From: Mariniphaga sp041684965
Lineage (GTDB): Bacteria > Bacteroidota > Bacteroidia > Bacteroidales > Prolixibacteraceae
DNA length: 64,000 nucleotides
Assembly: GCA_041684965.1 (NCBI GenBank)
Contig: JAWLGR010000002.1
Span: 62,001 to 126,000 of the forward strand
Direction of reading: 5' to 3'
The position numbers and the translations under genes are program-made. This document shows positions 18,763 to 29,500 of the stretch, one piece after another (the stretch's first letter is position 1; each line of letters begins with the position of its first letter). A model generated the notes under the pieces. It saw only the letters and a list, made by a program, of their open reading frames with translations. It had not been told where the DNA came from and searched no databases.

Positions 18763-19668
18763 CTAATTTCTGTTTGTTTTTAATTCCTTATCTGTCCATA
18801 ATGCAGCATTTCTCGTATGTTCCGGCACTTTTTTATTATTGTGGATCTTTTTTAATTGTTTTGCAGCAAATGTATAATTGCCTTTCTCTGCAATTCTTTT
18901 CAAAAACAGCAAATAAGAACTTGTAGCATCAGTATAATCAAAATTATATCCCGCCATTTTTGCTTCGGAAGATAGAAGCTGTGATGAATTTTTATCACCG
19001 ATTTCTGCTAATGCCCGTAATATGATCTTTTTTTGTTCATTTCCTGAGCTTCCGGCCAATAATAAAATTTTGTTTGCAGAAGGTGTGTATTGCAGTTGCC
19101 CGATTGCCGTTATAATGATTCCTTGTTGTATGGGTTCTGCTTTCAGTAAAAAATCATCCAGCGTTTTCCCGGCTTGTTCGGAACCTAAGCGAATAAGAAT
19201 CCGTGCTGCAGGATCGCAAAGCCGCTCATCTAAAAGATATTTACTGATTTTGGCAAGCACTACATCATCTGCTATATACTGAAGTTCCTGAAGCAAAAAA
19301 TCTTTCACTTCATCATCTTGAGAAGAATCAATGGCATCACACATTAAAAGTGAAATTTTCTTCATTTTATCAGGATCCTTGACTAAAGAATAATGCTTTA
19401 CCAAACCACTTATAATATACCGGGAGACTGAATCAATTTCCGACCCGGGTGATTTTAATCCGGAGATAATCTCAAAAAAAGCAGGTTCACCTAAAGCCTC
19501 CAATTCAACCAAAGGTTTATTAATGTCATTGGTATTTTGGAATGGCCATTTTTGTATAAGTTCAGCTATTTTTGAATCTGGTGTAAGTTGTGCATTTTTA
19601 TAAGTCTGGGCATATGCTCCTATGGTTAAAAACAGTGCCAGCAGATTTATGTATACAATATTTTTCAT
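18763..19668 (-). CDS. Exported HEAT-repeat protein
   Basis: 301 residues. Signal peptide (residues 1-20, ending AYAQ) followed by about seven helical pairs of the HEAT type, for example DEVKDFLLQELQYIADD and KKIILRALAEIGDKNSSQLL. No catalytic motif is visible. HEAT solenoids hold partner proteins, and exported versions recur in sulfatase-rich loci of Bacteroidota and Planctomycetes with no known task. It lies 17 bases after the Gfo/Idh/MocA gene, so the two are very probably co-transcribed. Confidence 0.75.
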   Translation of the reverse strand: MKNIVYINLLALFLTIGAYAQTYKNAQLTPDSKIAELIQKWPFQNTNDINKPLVELEALGEPAFFEIISGLKSPGSEIDSVSRYIISGLVKHYSLVKDPDKMKKISLLMCDAIDSSQDDEVKDFLLQELQYIADDVVLAKISKYLLDERLCDPAARILIRLGSEQAGKTLDDFLLKAEPIQQGIIITAIGQLQYTPSANKILLLAGSSGNEQKKIILRALAEIGDKNSSQLLSSEAKMAGYNFDYTDATSSYLLFLKRIAEKGNYTFAAKQLKKIHNNKKVPEHTRNAALWTDKELKTNRN

Positions 19669-19685
19669 CAGGTATTAGTTTGTTT

Positions 19686-20939
19686 TTATAAATGCCATGG
19701 AGCCCTCATAGGTTGGTTAATGAGTAAATTTGCAGCATGATCTTCAAGAAATTCCAGTTTTACAGGATCAAAATTAAGGGAGCGGCCAAGTCTTAACGCT
19801 ATTATTCCCAGATTAACAAGAGTACAGGAACGGAACCCATTTTCCTCATTAAGAGCAAATTTTTGTCTTGTCCGCACTGATTCAGAAAAATCAATCAATT
19901 GCGGTTCAGGTTCAGGAAAGGCCTTAAGTTTATTTTCCAGGTCAGTTATGTCTGAATTGAAACCCCTGAATAACTTGCCTTTAGAACCTTCAATATAAGG
20001 AGCATTTATGTCTTTATTTTCTCCATCTAAAATAATCTTACAACCATCCTGATAAGTCAGTTCAACTCTTCTCCAACGACCAACAGCATCAGGATGCTGC
20101 TGGGGAGTATCAACGTCTACACGGACCGGACTGGTATGGTCTTTCCCAAGGATATATTGCACAGGGTCCATATAATGCTGTCCCATATCGCCCAGTGTAC
20201 CTCCGTCATAATCCCAGTATCCCCTGAAGGACCAGTGCACCCTGTGATGATGATATGGCTTTAACGGTGCAGGTCCAAGCCACATGTTATAATCCAATTC
20301 AGGTGGAACTGGTTCAACTTCATATGAACTTTTTCCCAGATGCCTGTGATCAATTTTAAAACCATTTGCCATATTAATGGTTACTTTCAATGGCCAGCCC
20401 AACAATTCGCTTTGTACTAATTTTTTAATAGGGGCAACAGTGGTTCCATTACCATAAAAATTATCCTGAAAACGAAACCATGTATTAATTCTAAACATCC
20501 TTCCATATTGGGCAACTGCTTCCTTAACACGAATGCCTTCGCCAATTGTGCGGGTCATCGGCTTTTCACACCAAACATCTTTGCCTGCTTTGATAGCATC
20601 AACACTCATTATTCCATGCCAGTGTGTGGGAGTAACAATATGCACTATATCAATATCCGGATTAAGCAGCATTTCTCTGTAGTCATGATATTTTTTTGTG
20701 CCCTGCGGACATTTATCAAGGGCAGCATTAAGATGATTACTGTCAACATCACAAATTGCAATCATCCTGGCTCCGGGGTAGTTAATATGTGCAGGGCCCA
20801 TTCTTCCTACACCAATTACTGCTTTAGTTAACTGATCACTGGGTGCAATAGTTTTTTTACCCCCGAGCACATATGCCGGAACAATTGTGAAAGCAGCAAC
20901 TGAAGCCGTCCCGTTCTTAATAAACTTTCTTCTGTTCAT
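19686..20939 (-). CDS. Tat-exported Gfo/Idh/MocA-family oxidoreductase
   Basis: 417 residues. The start, MNRRKFIKNGTASVAAFTIV, is a twin-arginine signal. The Rossmann domain follows (AVIGVGRMGPAHINYPG, then MIAICDVDSN), with the catalytic EKP-type Lys in VWCEKPM. The C-terminal alpha/beta domain contains HHHRVHWSFRGYWDYDGG and DMGQHYMDP. Periplasmic members carry tightly bound NAD(P) and oxidise or transfer hydride between sugars, as in glucose-fructose oxidoreductase. The substrate here is unknown. It belongs to the sulfatase locus, followed by the HEAT protein. Confidence 0.9.
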   Translation of the reverse strand: MNRRKFIKNGTASVAAFTIVPAYVLGGKKTIAPSDQLTKAVIGVGRMGPAHINYPGARMIAICDVDSNHLNAALDKCPQGTKKYHDYREMLLNPDIDIVHIVTPTHWHGIMSVDAIKAGKDVWCEKPMTRTIGEGIRVKEAVAQYGRMFRINTWFRFQDNFYGNGTTVAPIKKLVQSELLGWPLKVTINMANGFKIDHRHLGKSSYEVEPVPPELDYNMWLGPAPLKPYHHHRVHWSFRGYWDYDGGTLGDMGQHYMDPVQYILGKDHTSPVRVDVDTPQQHPDAVGRWRRVELTYQDGCKIILDGENKDINAPYIEGSKGKLFRGFNSDITDLENKLKAFPEPEPQLIDFSESVRTRQKFALNEENGFRSCTLVNLGIIALRLGRSLNFDPVKLEFLEDHAANLLINQPMRAPWHL

Positions 20940-21018
20940 ATACTGGATTTTAGGTTTCTATCATGGATATGTTTTGTAACTTCTTAATCAGCTTTTTATG
21001 ATGTCTCACTTATAACAT

Positions 21019-22221
21019 TTAAATTTCTTTAAGGCCCTCCTTTAATATTTTAAAGAACCCTTCCCATATAGGATCACCATGTTTTGGCAATGCAGATAAT
21101 TCTCTTGGAGACATTCTCACAATTACCATATCCCACTCAGGAATGACAAAACAAAAGTTTCTTCCTCTTCCATGAGCAGTAGCCGTTTTGGGAGGTGCCG
21201 AAGGCCATGGTCTTGTTCCATTTTTACGAACTCCGTTTGTCCACCAGTATAAACCGTATCTTCCGGCCAGGTCAAGACCAACAGCAGGTAATTCTACAGG
21301 AACCTGATTTGAAAAAGCAGCTTCTGAAAAAATTGAATCAATTACCTGTTTTTTGTTCCACATACCTTTATTCAGGTATAATAAACCAAGTCGTGCGAAA
21401 TCAACAGGCGTAATCCGGATGCCTCCCTGTACTTCGTTCATTTCGTTTGCTCCATCATCATTTGGTGTGCCGGCCGGATTATTAAAGAACATACCATCCC
21501 GGTATCCATAGTCTGACCAATCCCAATTCGTGATACCAATTTTTGCAGCCACTTTTTCACTGAATATCTGTTTAAGTGATTTTTCGGCTACTTGTGTCAG
21601 AATATAACCTAGCATATGAACTTCCGGATCCCTGTAACTGAAATGAGTCCCTGGTTCGAATCTTGGTGTTCCTGGAATCGTATATTGCTGAGTGCAGGCA
21701 TAACTTTCATCATGAAGTCCTTTTAAATGTAACTCCCAGCAATTTGTTGAAGGACCACTATATCCACCTGTCATGGATGCCAATTCCTTCAAGGTTAATT
21801 TGCTGTATAAATCCTGATTTTCATGCCCTTTTATGATACCAGGGAAATGCTTTACAACCAAATCATTTAGTTCCACCTTCCCTTCTGTTACAAGGATTCC
21901 AAGTACAGTGGATGTGAATATTTTTGTACAAGAGTAAATTTCATGATAATTTTCTGCTCCAGAACCTTTCCATATTATTTTTCCACCTTTAATAATTACC
22001 ATTTCATCTGTTCCCGATCGTCCTGCATTGATGCTGAAATAACTGAGTGCACTGTCAAGAATAGCCGGAACAACACCCGCCTTTTCTGGTGAAATTTCAT
22101 TCCATTGACCATCAGGAAATATTTTCGGATTAACAGGTTTCACAATATTACATGAAACAAAACTTGCAAAAATCAATATTTGACTTAAGAGATACAACGA
22201 GCTTTTTGAAATCCTTCTCAT
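21019..22221 (-). CDS. Serine hydrolase lipoprotein, class C beta-lactamase/esterase family
   Basis: 400 residues. The N-terminal hydrophobic run ends FVSCN, a lipobox. The SxxK motif is present as SCTK within YHEIYSCTKIFTSTVLG. The second motif, normally YxN, reads YRD in GTHFSYRDPEV. The third, usually HxG/KxG, may be AHGRGRNF near the C-terminus. Proteins of this fold in glycan loci are mostly esterases acting on acetyl or acyl decorations rather than lactamases. Located between the giant GH9-like gene (47 bases upstream of it in transcription) and the Gfo/Idh/MocA gene. Confidence 0.85.
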   Translation of the reverse strand: MRRISKSSLYLLSQILIFASFVSCNIVKPVNPKIFPDGQWNEISPEKAGVVPAILDSALSYFSINAGRSGTDEMVIIKGGKIIWKGSGAENYHEIYSCTKIFTSTVLGILVTEGKVELNDLVVKHFPGIIKGHENQDLYSKLTLKELASMTGGYSGPSTNCWELHLKGLHDESYACTQQYTIPGTPRFEPGTHFSYRDPEVHMLGYILTQVAEKSLKQIFSEKVAAKIGITNWDWSDYGYRDGMFFNNPAGTPNDDGANEMNEVQGGIRITPVDFARLGLLYLNKGMWNKKQVIDSIFSEAAFSNQVPVELPAVGLDLAGRYGLYWWTNGVRKNGTRPWPSAPPKTATAHGRGRNFCFVIPEWDMVIVRMSPRELSALPKHGDPIWEGFFKILKEGLKEI

Positions 22222-22267
22222 CTTTTATAATCATTTAAATTCATAATTATTAGCCTCGGTATTTAAT

Positions 22268-25200
22268 TTAGAGTGCTTGAGAAACGGTTATTTTCCCATT
22301 AGCAGTTGAATTTTTTTTATCTGTTATTTTATACAAAAGGACTGCCTTCCCTTTTAACAATCTCCCGTCATCTATCAGAGGGTGGCCGTTCGTTGGTCCA
22401 GATACTACATTTTTATAGATTAATTGCCCTTTTAAATTGTATAAGGAAATCGTTACATTGCCATTGCAATCTTCACAATATAGATTGCCATTCCTGTATA
22501 ATATCGTCAGTGGTTTATTCATCCCTTCTGAACCGGTGAAGGCTGTTGATGTATTTATATCCCTTTTATAAAGTGATAAAAACCCTGTTAAAAATGTAAG
22601 TGAAGAAACTGAATATATATCTGTTTCATTAAAGGTCCAGGAATCAACAGAATCAATATAATTTTTTGCCGGAGGGAAACCAGCTTTTAAGAGTCCATTT
22701 GCAATATCATCAACATCAGTAGTTGCTTCCACTCCGGGTCTTAATGCTCCCTGGCCTATAAATCCCGCAGGAGTTATTCCATATCTTCTGGTAATCCAAT
22801 GAAAGGGTTGTGAGAATTTTCTGGAACCGAACCCAGTAACAAAGGAATACTCCAGGCTGTTTCTGCCAAACAAATAATCCAATTGTTGCGAAGCATAGTT
22901 CAGCCAGTTATCGTTGCCGGTAATCATATAAGCATATATAAAAGCAGCTCCGTAATTGGCGATAATAGCATTACTTCCTTTTTGCCAGTTAAAAACATCA
23001 ACTGCGCACCCATAACCACTCAATTCAACCTGCATTTTTAAATCAGTGGCATATTTTTCTATAATTTGTTTGATCCACGATTTAACAATTGAAGGTAAAC
23101 CTGGATATTTGTTTATCGAGATACAGCCAAACATTTGAGGAGTTGACCAACTTGGTTGTGATATTTGAGTATTTCGTAAATCGTTATAAAAACTACTTAA
23201 AATTGTCTGGTCCTCCGTTATCATAAAAACTTCAGCCTTTGCCCACATTTCTTCCTGCCATGATAATGGATCGGTATAAAAAGAATCCTCCTGACCCGTC
23301 CCCGAATTTAATTGTATCCAGTTCCATGATTTCAATGCTGCATTTCTGCATGTTGCTGAAAACAAAGAATCGAACGACGCATAAACCCTCGAAGCATGTG
23401 CAATAACTGCGGTAAATACAGCAGCATCAATTGTAGAGAATTTATCGGGATTTCCCAATAACCGCTGATTTGGATCTTCATCGGGGCCATAACTAAGGGT
23501 AGTAAATGGTACTGAAACTATATTGTGGTAAACAGCACCATCACTACGTTGCATTTTTAGAAGCCAGTCAAGTCCTGTTCTAGACTGTATTAGGATATCA
23601 GGTAAATTTTGGCTGTTATCAGGAATAGTTAAATCCAGAAACCTAAAATATTCCGGATTAGCCTCGTACAAATTCATTAAGTGAGCACATGCAAATGCCG
23701 TAGTAGGTACCCACTTCCCAAAATTGCTTCCATTGTACCAACCACCTGTCAAATCTTTCGTATTCCCAGTCCCATCACTGAGTGATGCATCCTCAGAATG
23801 CGATTCGGGATGATATAAACCGGTAACAGGATCATCGATAGCATTATTTGCTCTCACCAGATAAAAAAAACGAAGCATATGATAAAGTGCCGAATCATAA
23901 ACATTTTTATGAATCTCAAATGGATATGAATATTCCTTTCCCACCTTAACTTTATAACTCCCATTTATATTCAATCCCGAAAAATTTCCCCGGTAAACTT
24001 TCTCACCACTAATTTGGGAATCATCCACTAACTGAACTTCAATATTTCCTGAAAATACTTCTTCCTCCAATTCATTTACAATAAAAAATTCCTGTCCTGC
24101 CATAACACTATCTGAAATAATAGAAAACTGCTTAGATGCAGCAGGTAAATATCCTAACTGATTAACTTTGGGTTGATGGCTTATAAATGGTTTAAATGGT
24201 TTAGCAGGTGGTGCAACAGGTGATTGTGAGATTAAATTCCCGCTAATGAACTGTATGTTATCAATCCACATTTCACCAAGAATATCAAAGTCAGTTTTGG
24301 CTAAAAATTTGATTGATTTTACATTTATACTATCGCAGCGGGATAGGGAAATTCCATTGGCTTTTAATTCTGAAAAAGGAATTTCAATATTTGTCCAATC
24401 TTTAGGTAATGTTAGTTGAAAATAATAATATTCCTCATTACCACCAGATTCGGCGGCAATAACACCTACATCCAACACACCTGAACCTTTACATTGAAAT
24501 TTTAAAGCCTGATATCCATGTAAATTTACCAGAATATTATTTTCATTAAGGGAAGTGCCGAATTCAACAAAAGGAAATACTATATCACTTCTATTTCTCA
24601 CCCATTCGAATTTTCCACTAGAAGTATCGTTAAAACTTCCCGGATGATTTAGTTCCATATGAACAGATGAGTTGCCATCACATATACTTGACCATGCTCC
24701 TCCCAACATGTTATAGTTTTGGCCTATCCCAAAAGTATCAACTTCCATAATCAAAGTGTCATTTATGACACTTTTTACAATGTCATAAATTTCTTTATAA
24801 TTTTCAATCTTACTGAGATTGCTGTCAAAATTCCATGAAGTTGTAACCAAACTGTCATTTATATAAACAGCCGGAGTATTTACATAAGCATTTGCAGATA
24901 CCCAATTTGCCCTTTTTGAAAAGACCCTGATAACAATATCGGCAATGCTGTCTTCAACCCGTATTGATTTTTCTATATCAATTGCACCATTACTTATGGT
25001 GATATCCTCCTCCCATAAAACCTCATCGTTAATCAGTAGTTGCTTGAAAATATACCCCGAATCACCTTCGAGTTTGGAATCTTTCATTTTGAATTTAACT
25101 CGTATATCACTTCCATGATTGAGGGGTATGTTTGTTTTTACAGCCTGATACCATGAGACATGGGTTCCTTTTCCTGAGTTTGTTAACCTATATGTAAAAG

Positions 25201-26236
25201 CTGGATCATTGTTTGGTTGCTGCTTAAAGATCGTGGACTGTAAGAAAAAATCAGGATCATACATGTATAAAGGAAAATTAAACATCGCCAGACCTTGAGT
25301 TTTCCAATAGCCTAATTCAACCATTTTTCTCAGGTCTGAAGGTGAATGAAACATTTTTTCCTGATCAAAGGTAGATTCCAGATATCCATCCCTTTGTGAA
25401 TAAATCCCTGTAATAATATTTGCAGGAGTGGATAATGACCGTGTTTCATTTACATATCTCTCAAATTCATCCATGTTTGTTCCTTTCCTGGTATAACTTG
25501 CCCAATACCACATGAAGGTACCATCTTTAAATACACCTTCGAATTCATTTCCTTTCCTGAAAAAACGTAATTCATCGTATACATCATAATATAAAGTTGG
25601 AATAAACTTAAAGAGTGGATTAATTCTATCTTTTGCTTCTATTAAATTACTTATAAAGGCAGGTGTAAGTTTTTCAGGATTTGTTGTTGGGTGAAGATCA
25701 TCAAAAACTACAACTTCCAAATTGGGATATTCAAGTGAAAGCTCAGCAAGATGCTCTATCCATAATGTGCAATTACCTTTGTAGGGTGATGGTTCTGCAT
25801 TGCAGTGGTGATTCATTATAATATAAATCTTTATATCAGTGTGTTTTGTGCTTTTTAAAAGATTAATAAAGTTATTATAACGATATTCCGTTCCCAATCG
25901 TTGGAAAACTGCCGTGGCACCAAGATCTTTTAACGCAGATACGGTTCTTTCAATGTCAATTTCACCATTTCTGCCATCTTTTAAAATGAGCTGATGCTGA
26001 TATGTCCATAATACAACAGGTTTCCTTTTCCAAAAGACACTACTTTCCAGACTACCCGCATTTAATAAAAGTGCATTTTCAGAATCAGGATATTTGCTCT
26101 GTAATGAAGAAAGTAATCCAGGATTGCTTTTAGGCGGCGGACAAGTCGGACAATTATAATATTCCGGTTTTTCCAAACTAAATCCAGGAATGAAAAAAAA
26201 TATAAGTAACTGGCATACAAAAAACTTTTTTCTCAT
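22268..26236 (-). CDS. Giant GH9-like multidomain protein with altered DAGD motif and T9SS-type tail
   Basis: 1322 residues. Signal peptide (1-20). Residues ~60-340 are an unassigned barrel-like domain with VVVFDDLHPTT. Residues ~350-500 are a beta region. Residues ~505-665 form a CBM11/CIA30-like beta-sandwich (GEMWIDNIQFISGN). Residues ~688-780 are the cellulase-type N-terminal Ig domain (KVNQLGYLPAASKQFSI). Residues ~780-1230 are a GH9 alpha-barrel. GH9 enzymes invert beta-glucans using two Asp of DAGD and a late Glu. Here the motif is GGWYNGSNFGKW (Asn835, Asn838), while the Glu (1204, FNETDIYS) is kept. The C-terminal ~80 residues look like a type IX sorting domain. It may be a non-hydrolytic binder or have a shifted mechanism. 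Confidence 0.85.
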   Translation of the reverse strand: MRKKFFVCQLLIFFFIPGFSLEKPEYYNCPTCPPPKSNPGLLSSLQSKYPDSENALLLNAGSLESSVFWKRKPVVLWTYQHQLILKDGRNGEIDIERTVSALKDLGATAVFQRLGTEYRYNNFINLLKSTKHTDIKIYIIMNHHCNAEPSPYKGNCTLWIEHLAELSLEYPNLEVVVFDDLHPTTNPEKLTPAFISNLIEAKDRINPLFKFIPTLYYDVYDELRFFRKGNEFEGVFKDGTFMWYWASYTRKGTNMDEFERYVNETRSLSTPANIITGIYSQRDGYLESTFDQEKMFHSPSDLRKMVELGYWKTQGLAMFNFPLYMYDPDFFLQSTIFKQQPNNDPAFTYRLTNSGKGTHVSWYQAVKTNIPLNHGSDIRVKFKMKDSKLEGDSGYIFKQLLINDEVLWEEDITISNGAIDIEKSIRVEDSIADIVIRVFSKRANWVSANAYVNTPAVYINDSLVTTSWNFDSNLSKIENYKEIYDIVKSVINDTLIMEVDTFGIGQNYNMLGGAWSSICDGNSSVHMELNHPGSFNDTSSGKFEWVRNRSDIVFPFVEFGTSLNENNILVNLHGYQALKFQCKGSGVLDVGVIAAESGGNEEYYYFQLTLPKDWTNIEIPFSELKANGISLSRCDSINVKSIKFLAKTDFDILGEMWIDNIQFISGNLISQSPVAPPAKPFKPFISHQPKVNQLGYLPAASKQFSIISDSVMAGQEFFIVNELEEEVFSGNIEVQLVDDSQISGEKVYRGNFSGLNINGSYKVKVGKEYSYPFEIHKNVYDSALYHMLRFFYLVRANNAIDDPVTGLYHPESHSEDASLSDGTGNTKDLTGGWYNGSNFGKWVPTTAFACAHLMNLYEANPEYFRFLDLTIPDNSQNLPDILIQSRTGLDWLLKMQRSDGAVYHNIVSVPFTTLSYGPDEDPNQRLLGNPDKFSTIDAAVFTAVIAHASRVYASFDSLFSATCRNAALKSWNWIQLNSGTGQEDSFYTDPLSWQEEMWAKAEVFMITEDQTILSSFYNDLRNTQISQPSWSTPQMFGCISINKYPGLPSIVKSWIKQIIEKYATDLKMQVELSGYGCAVDVFNWQKGSNAIIANYGAAFIYAYMITGNDNWLNYASQQLDYLFGRNSLEYSFVTGFGSRKFSQPFHWITRRYGITPAGFIGQGALRPGVEATTDVDDIANGLLKAGFPPAKNYIDSVDSWTFNETDIYSVSSLTFLTGFLSLYKRDINTSTAFTGSEGMNKPLTILYRNGNLYCEDCNGNVTISLYNLKGQLIYKNVVSGPTNGHPLIDDGRLLKGKAVLLYKITDKKNSTANGKITVSQAL

Positions 26237-26311
26237 GATTTTTACTTTTATAATTTTACAAGCAAAACCATAGTTTCATGGCTAGCTATATTCTTCCCTA
26301 CAAAGAAATTT

Positions 26312-26503
26312 TTAAATACTCCTATCTTTATGTTGCCAAAGGTCTCTGACTTTAACCTTTCCTCTGATCACGATATCTTCCCAGTCTGTTTTTGTCAGGC
26401 AATCACGCATTAAAATATATGTTTTTTGGCATTCTTCAGATGATATTATTTTTGCTTTCTCAATAGTTGGAAAATTGCACCAGTCATAAAGTATAGATAA
26501 CAA
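26312..26503 (-). pseudogene. Short remnant resembling the C-terminal end of a GH27 alpha-galactosidase
   Basis: A 63-codon frame ends in DWEDIVIRGKVKVRDLWQHKD. The VRDLWxHKD pattern is characteristic of the last beta-strands of GH27 alpha-galactosidases. No upstream GH27 barrel is present: the frame begins with unrelated residues and a hairpin (26517-26546) lies just before it. I read it as the scar of a deleted glycosidase gene. The assignment rests on one short motif. Confidence 0.4.
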
Positions 26504-26516
26504 GGATGAATTGCAT

Positions 26517-26546
26517 AAACGGCTGTCCTCTGAAGGACAGCCGTTT
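26517..26546. terminator. Perfect 13-bp hairpin after the giant T9SS gene
   Basis: AAACGGCTGTCCT (26517-26529), loop ctga, AGGACAGCCGTTT (26534-26546). It lies 9 bases beyond the stop of the minus-strand gene at 26556. On the minus strand no T-run follows, but the stem is very stable. It probably ends or stabilises that transcript and separates it from the GH9-like gene. Confidence 0.7.
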
Positions 26547-26555
26547 CATTAAAAT

Positions 26556-29500
26556 TTAATTACTATGCAATTTAATCGCCTTATAACGACCCAACATTCG
26601 GTTATTGTTACTGATGATAATGAGAAACATTCCAGATGGGATGTCTTCCAGCGATAAAATTTCAAGATTTCCTTGGGCTTTCACTTCCTTAATTAGAGCT
26701 CCCGTTGCAGCATATATTTGAATTCGGTGGCCTGGTTCAATTCCACTTACGTTGAGTTTGCCAACTGTGGGATTTGGGTATATTTTGATTGAATTGGAAT
26801 ATATCATGTCAGCTGAAGTAACATGAAAATCCAAATCATACCACACTACAATTCTTCCATCAGCTGATGTTACTTTTAATTTATCTCCGTCATCAAAATA
26901 CTCAGAATCTTTTTCAACTCCATTAGCATCTACTACAATTGCAGTGGAACCTATGCAAGGGTGTATATTGTTATAAAAATCTGTGAGTAAAGTTGATTTT
27001 GAAAACTGAGTAAACCCTCCGGAAATTTTATAATCCACCTGATTAACAGCATAGTTATCTGACAATACATAAGCCAGATAAGTAGTTACAGGGAATTTGA
27101 GTGTAGATAAATAGGATATATAATAGACTTTCGTTGATAAACCATTTGCGGAGATCACAACCACTTTATCATCTTCTACAATTCTCCCTTCTGTTTTTTC
27201 GTTTCCCATTTTATCAATCATTTTAACACTTGAACCAAATGAAGGTACTATGTTTGAAAGGAATGTTTGAATATTAGTTTCCCGCGGTACTAAATGAACC
27301 AAAAACTGCTGTTGATCAACTGTGTAAACATCTGAAAGTATAAAGGCATCATTATCAGATACATTTGGCTGTAGCTGGTAAACGATTCGTGTAACACCAT
27401 CTTCAGCCAGCACATCTAAATGAATGCCTGAATTTACTGTTACAAAAATGTAAGTAGTATCGAAATTCAGTATTTTCATCGGAACATAAGTTCCTTTACT
27501 GTCAATGATATCCAATGTTGCACCGTTTGGAATTTTGAGATTATTCATTACAGTTCTTAATCTGGTACCGTATTCAAATCCTGAAATGTATCCAAAGCCG
27601 GCTTCAACTCCTTCACCCAAACTTTCAGTCTGATTTTCGATGAATATATTATACAAGTTGGAAGTTAAGACCGCATCAGAACTTAATCCTTGTTCTGTTA
27701 CCTCCAGAACATATTGGGTAGTGTTACTGCTGTCAGCAGAAAGGACCACCAGAATATCATTATTTCCAATTAAGGCATCAAATTTAAGGTTTGAACCATC
27801 TGCAGCTGATTTAACTGACAGTGATTGTGCCGAATCAGCTTTTATAAGATTGCCAAAAAATTCGGCAATGGTAACTCCGGGTTTCATTCCCCTGATTTTT
27901 TCATTCATGGAATAACCTTCACTCACTTTATAAATGACTGAAGAAACCGTTGACATATAATGCGTTGGTTGTTCAAAAAAATGTTGCCCAAAATTATGCA
28001 GTACATAAAGTTCTCTCCACGGCCATCCATATCCTTCATTACCCAGTTTGTTTCTGTCAAGAAACCAAAATTCACTGGTTTCTTCATCCACTCCGCTTAT
28101 TCCATCCAGTTCCTTATTGGGTAAGTTAATATGGGGCTTTCTTCTATAGCTTCTTATAGATGATAATCCACCTCCTCTATAACGCTTGCCATTCCCGGTT
28201 GAACTTGCCCACTGTTCTATCAGCTCAAAGTCCATCGGGTCATTGGCTGGTTTTAACCCTCGTTTAATAGAATCGTTTAGTATCTTAAAAATATAGAAAT
28301 TATGCCCCGCTGGGGCAGCAACTACATTATATGTTTTGTCTACATATTCTCCCCATGGGTTTGAGTAAGTATGAATTCCCTCGTAATTAAAGAACTGCAC
28401 ATCAAGTTCCGCTGGAACAGGCCAATCGTAACCTGCTTGGCCGGCATAATAAGAGTCGTCACTAATCATTCCCATACAGAAAACATCATTCCCCAGTACA
28501 ATCGGATCTACAGAAATATCCAATTTAAGTATCCCCGGATTTACTGTCCACTCACTTTCATCAACCCATCTGTAGCCGGGAACGTACTTTCTGTATCTTC
28601 TGGCCCATGATGTATAGTCAATACCCATTCCCTGGGTTATTGCATGAGCATGATCATTGGCAACCATTTGTACAAACATATAATTGCTTAAATCAAGAGG
28701 CTGATTACCCGGATTGAATATTTCAAGGAACCAATTATTTCTGAAATGAATATCGTATTCCGAAAGAAAAGGTTCAGCATGATAAGGTTGAACAGAAGAA
28801 GGGTCTTTTTCTTTAATCAGTTCCACATTATAAACCCTTTCTGCTCTGTTATTTTCAGAAGTTGCAGTAAATGTTGTAATGCGGTCCTCACGTGTTCCTA
28901 CCAATGAAACAGCACGCTTAACCTCAACGGTAGTATTAACATCTTTCGTTTTAGCCACCAATGCCGGAATCCCCTCTACGTCCAACGGAACCTGTACGCG
29001 GTATTCAAAATTACCTGAGCTGAAACTTGGCACAGTATCCCCTTTCCAACCAAAAATCCCTTTGTAAAGATCAGGAATATCAGGCCATGTTATTGCTGAG
29101 AGTTCAGCATTTGAGCTACCCTGAAAGGACTGCACCTGGATGTAATATTCCTTTACATTGCCATTTTGGGCAGTTACCTTGAGCTTATCTCCTGATTTTA
29201 AATCAGGCCTTTTTTCATCGTTAAGAAATACAATTTCCCAACTTGCCTGAGGTGGTTTTTCAAGATACTTAAATAAAGTGTCGATGCGAGTAGAATGTGG
29301 TAACCCATGCCAGGAACCGGTAATAGTGTCCATTCCTGAATCATACCTTGTAACCCGAGGCCATTCCAATATTCCTTTTTGCGTTCTGTTTGTAACCGGC
29401 CCTAAGTCATTTTTGTGATCTATCGGAATAACGATGTTTGCTCCCGGGGCAGGTTCTCGGACAATAATATCAAAGGTTGCTAATTGCAATTCAGTGCCGC

